From contig CAJUGH010000046.1 in the NCBI GenBank assembly GCA_910586215.1, positions 1 to 24,421 of the forward strand: a DNA stretch of 24,421 bases. Direction: 5' to 3'. The notes beneath the pieces are model-generated. The model was not told the origin of the DNA. It did no database searches and saw nothing but the letters and a program-made list of their open reading frames with translations. Within the stretch, counting starts at the first letter, position 1; each line of letters opens with the position of its first letter. A program made the translations under genes and the position numbers. Below are positions 23,501 to 24,421 of the stretch, piece after piece. This stretch comes from an uncultured Acetatifactor sp. (GTDB lineage: Bacteria > Bacillota > Clostridia > Lachnospirales > Lachnospiraceae).

Positions 23501-24230
23501 TTATATATGCTCATCGGGAGTAACATCATATATAATGATTGAATTATCTTTATATTTATCGCCGTTATCAAGAGAATTCAGAAAGACCGTTCCCGTGTCA
23601 ATCAGATATTCTTTGCTGTCATACAGTTTGTAAGCGATTATGTCATAGCCGGAATCACTGCCATAAGTCTTCTGGCCTGTCAGCGTTATTTTAAGCTGCG
23701 GCGTGTACTCCTTCTCAAATGTGTAGGATACTTCCGTGATCTGTATCATGGATTCTGTATTGCCATCATATCCTTTCACCTTTATGTCTACGGGCAGATT
23801 ATCTACGGTCAGTTTAATGTCACTGACCGGCAGACAATACAACGCCATACAGTTCACCTCATCAAAGAGGGCAATAGTTCCTTTGCGTACCGTAAAATAG
23901 ACAGTTCCGCTGGAAGATTTTCCTTCTATGATTTCTGTAGCGGGAGATGGGAATATCAGCTAAATACCGTGTTCCGGCAGCATTGCTTTCAAAATAGCCG
24001 AAGTCATCATCGGTTATAGATTTTGTCGCAGCAAAAACTTCCTCGCCATTGTCATTTACAATTCGTATATCGGCATCTACATTTGTGGAAACAGCTTCCC
24101 CTTCGTCATCTAACAGCCCAAAGAACAGGCTGTAATCATCTGTTCCCTGATTATATTGAAACGACCACCCTTTCATCGTTTCAATGCGCTCATAATCTGT
24201 GTCCGAAGACGGATCTGTGTCGCAGAAAAT
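23501..24230 (-). pseudogene. Beta-rich putative secreted or lipoprotein, 5' truncated and frameshifted
   Basis: Two frames belong to one gene. The upstream part (to about 23950) includes ERIETMKGWSFQYNQGTDDY and NDNGEEVFAATKSITDDDFG and ends LADIPIS. One base less in the CCC at about 23945-23950 joins it to ATEIIEGKSSSGTVYFTVRK and on to YDSKEYLIDTGTVFLNSLDN and the end at 23501 (DVTPDEHI). The sequence is rich in alternating strands, as in extracellular Ig-like or FxLYD-like proteins. The true N terminus with any signal peptide or lipobox is missing because the gene is cut near 24230, where recombinase DNA begins. I do not recognise a function. Confidence 0.6.
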
Positions 24231-24406
24231 CTAAACGTTTGGTTTTTATTTGGCACCGATTCGCGTCTGCCTGCCTGAACAGGTGGCTTGACAATGGGGA
24301 AAACCTCATGGCGATGCTCCCGTTCCTACGGGAATACATGGGGCATAAAGACCTGGCGGAAACGACCTATTATTATGGAAAGCAATTTCCTATGGAAAGT
24401 AATTAG
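24231..24406 (+). pseudogene. Tyrosine recombinase, C-terminal fragment (transposon-type)
   Basis: The plus-strand frame reads HRFASACLNRWLDNGENLMA followed by MLPFLREYMGHKDLAETTYY and stops at 24406. This matches the end of tyrosine recombinases of the transposon-associated kind (TnpA/TnpB or recombinase-trio elements), with Arg in HRFAS, His in YMGH and Tyr in ETTYYY. The residues before HRFAS come from the neighbouring broken gene, so the catalytic domain is cut at about 24230-24245. The tail GKQFPMESN is unusual and may be shifted or truncated. Not functional alone. Confidence 0.65.
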
Positions 24407-24421
24407 TTCCAATTCATTGAA

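Noticed and set aside
1..24421. CRISPR arrays and tRNA or rRNA genes
   Set aside because: No regularly spaced direct repeats with unique spacers and no T-loop/CCA-like tRNA patterns were seen by eye on either strand. A tRNAscan or CRISPR search would settle it.

Overview
The window looks like chromosomal DNA of a Gram-positive anaerobe of the Clostridia, most likely a Lachnospiraceae-type gut bacterium. This is inferred from the gene order, strong AGGAGG-type ribosome binding sites, GTG starts, and the kinds of mobile-element debris present. It was not confirmed by any database search.

Layout. (1) 1-2.4 kb: the 3' end of a tyrosine integrase on the plus strand, a terminator, and ychF on the minus strand. 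Immediately upstream of ychF is a decayed second integrase (internal deletion) followed by an excisionase remnant. (2) 2.4-4.2 kb: a low-GC minus-strand accessory patch with a Doc-type Fic toxin gene, an overlapping small Cys/His-rich putative antitoxin gene, an overlapping frameshifted HU-family gene, and a Uma2-family nuclease gene. (3) 4.3-17.3 kb: a GC-rich, almost gap-free minus-strand housekeeping operon. Its transcription order is murE, priA, def, fmt, zinc metallopeptidase, rsmB, rlmN, stp (PP2C phosphatase), prkC (PASTA Ser/Thr kinase), rsgA. It joins cell-wall precursor synthesis, replication restart, formyl-Met handling, rRNA methylation, ribosome maturation and the PrkC/Stp signalling pair. 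Two of its gaps (def-fmt and stp-prkC) hold palindromic, structured repeats. (4) 17.3-18.2 kb: a gene-free interval with a very long hairpin, a compact three-way-junction fold, a 16-bp tandem repeat, a bidirectional-looking terminator and a GC-rich hairpin block. (5) 18.2-24.4 kb: an accessory region. A plus-strand BlaI-type repressor has a visible promoter with two operators and overlaps a frameshifted M56 (BlaR1-like) membrane peptidase gene. It is followed on the minus strand by a histidine-kinase fragment, an internally deleted IS256-family transposase, a 51-aa small protein, a protein with an Ada-like Cys motif, and a truncated, frameshifted beta-rich protein. The region ends in a plus-strand tyrosine-recombinase fragment.

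The core operon is intact. Both flanks are scrap yards of integrative elements with several single-base frameshifts. The most interesting signals are the covarying tandem element between def and fmt, whose 19-bp end motif also forms the last codons of murE, and the overlapping HU / Cys-His protein / Doc module.
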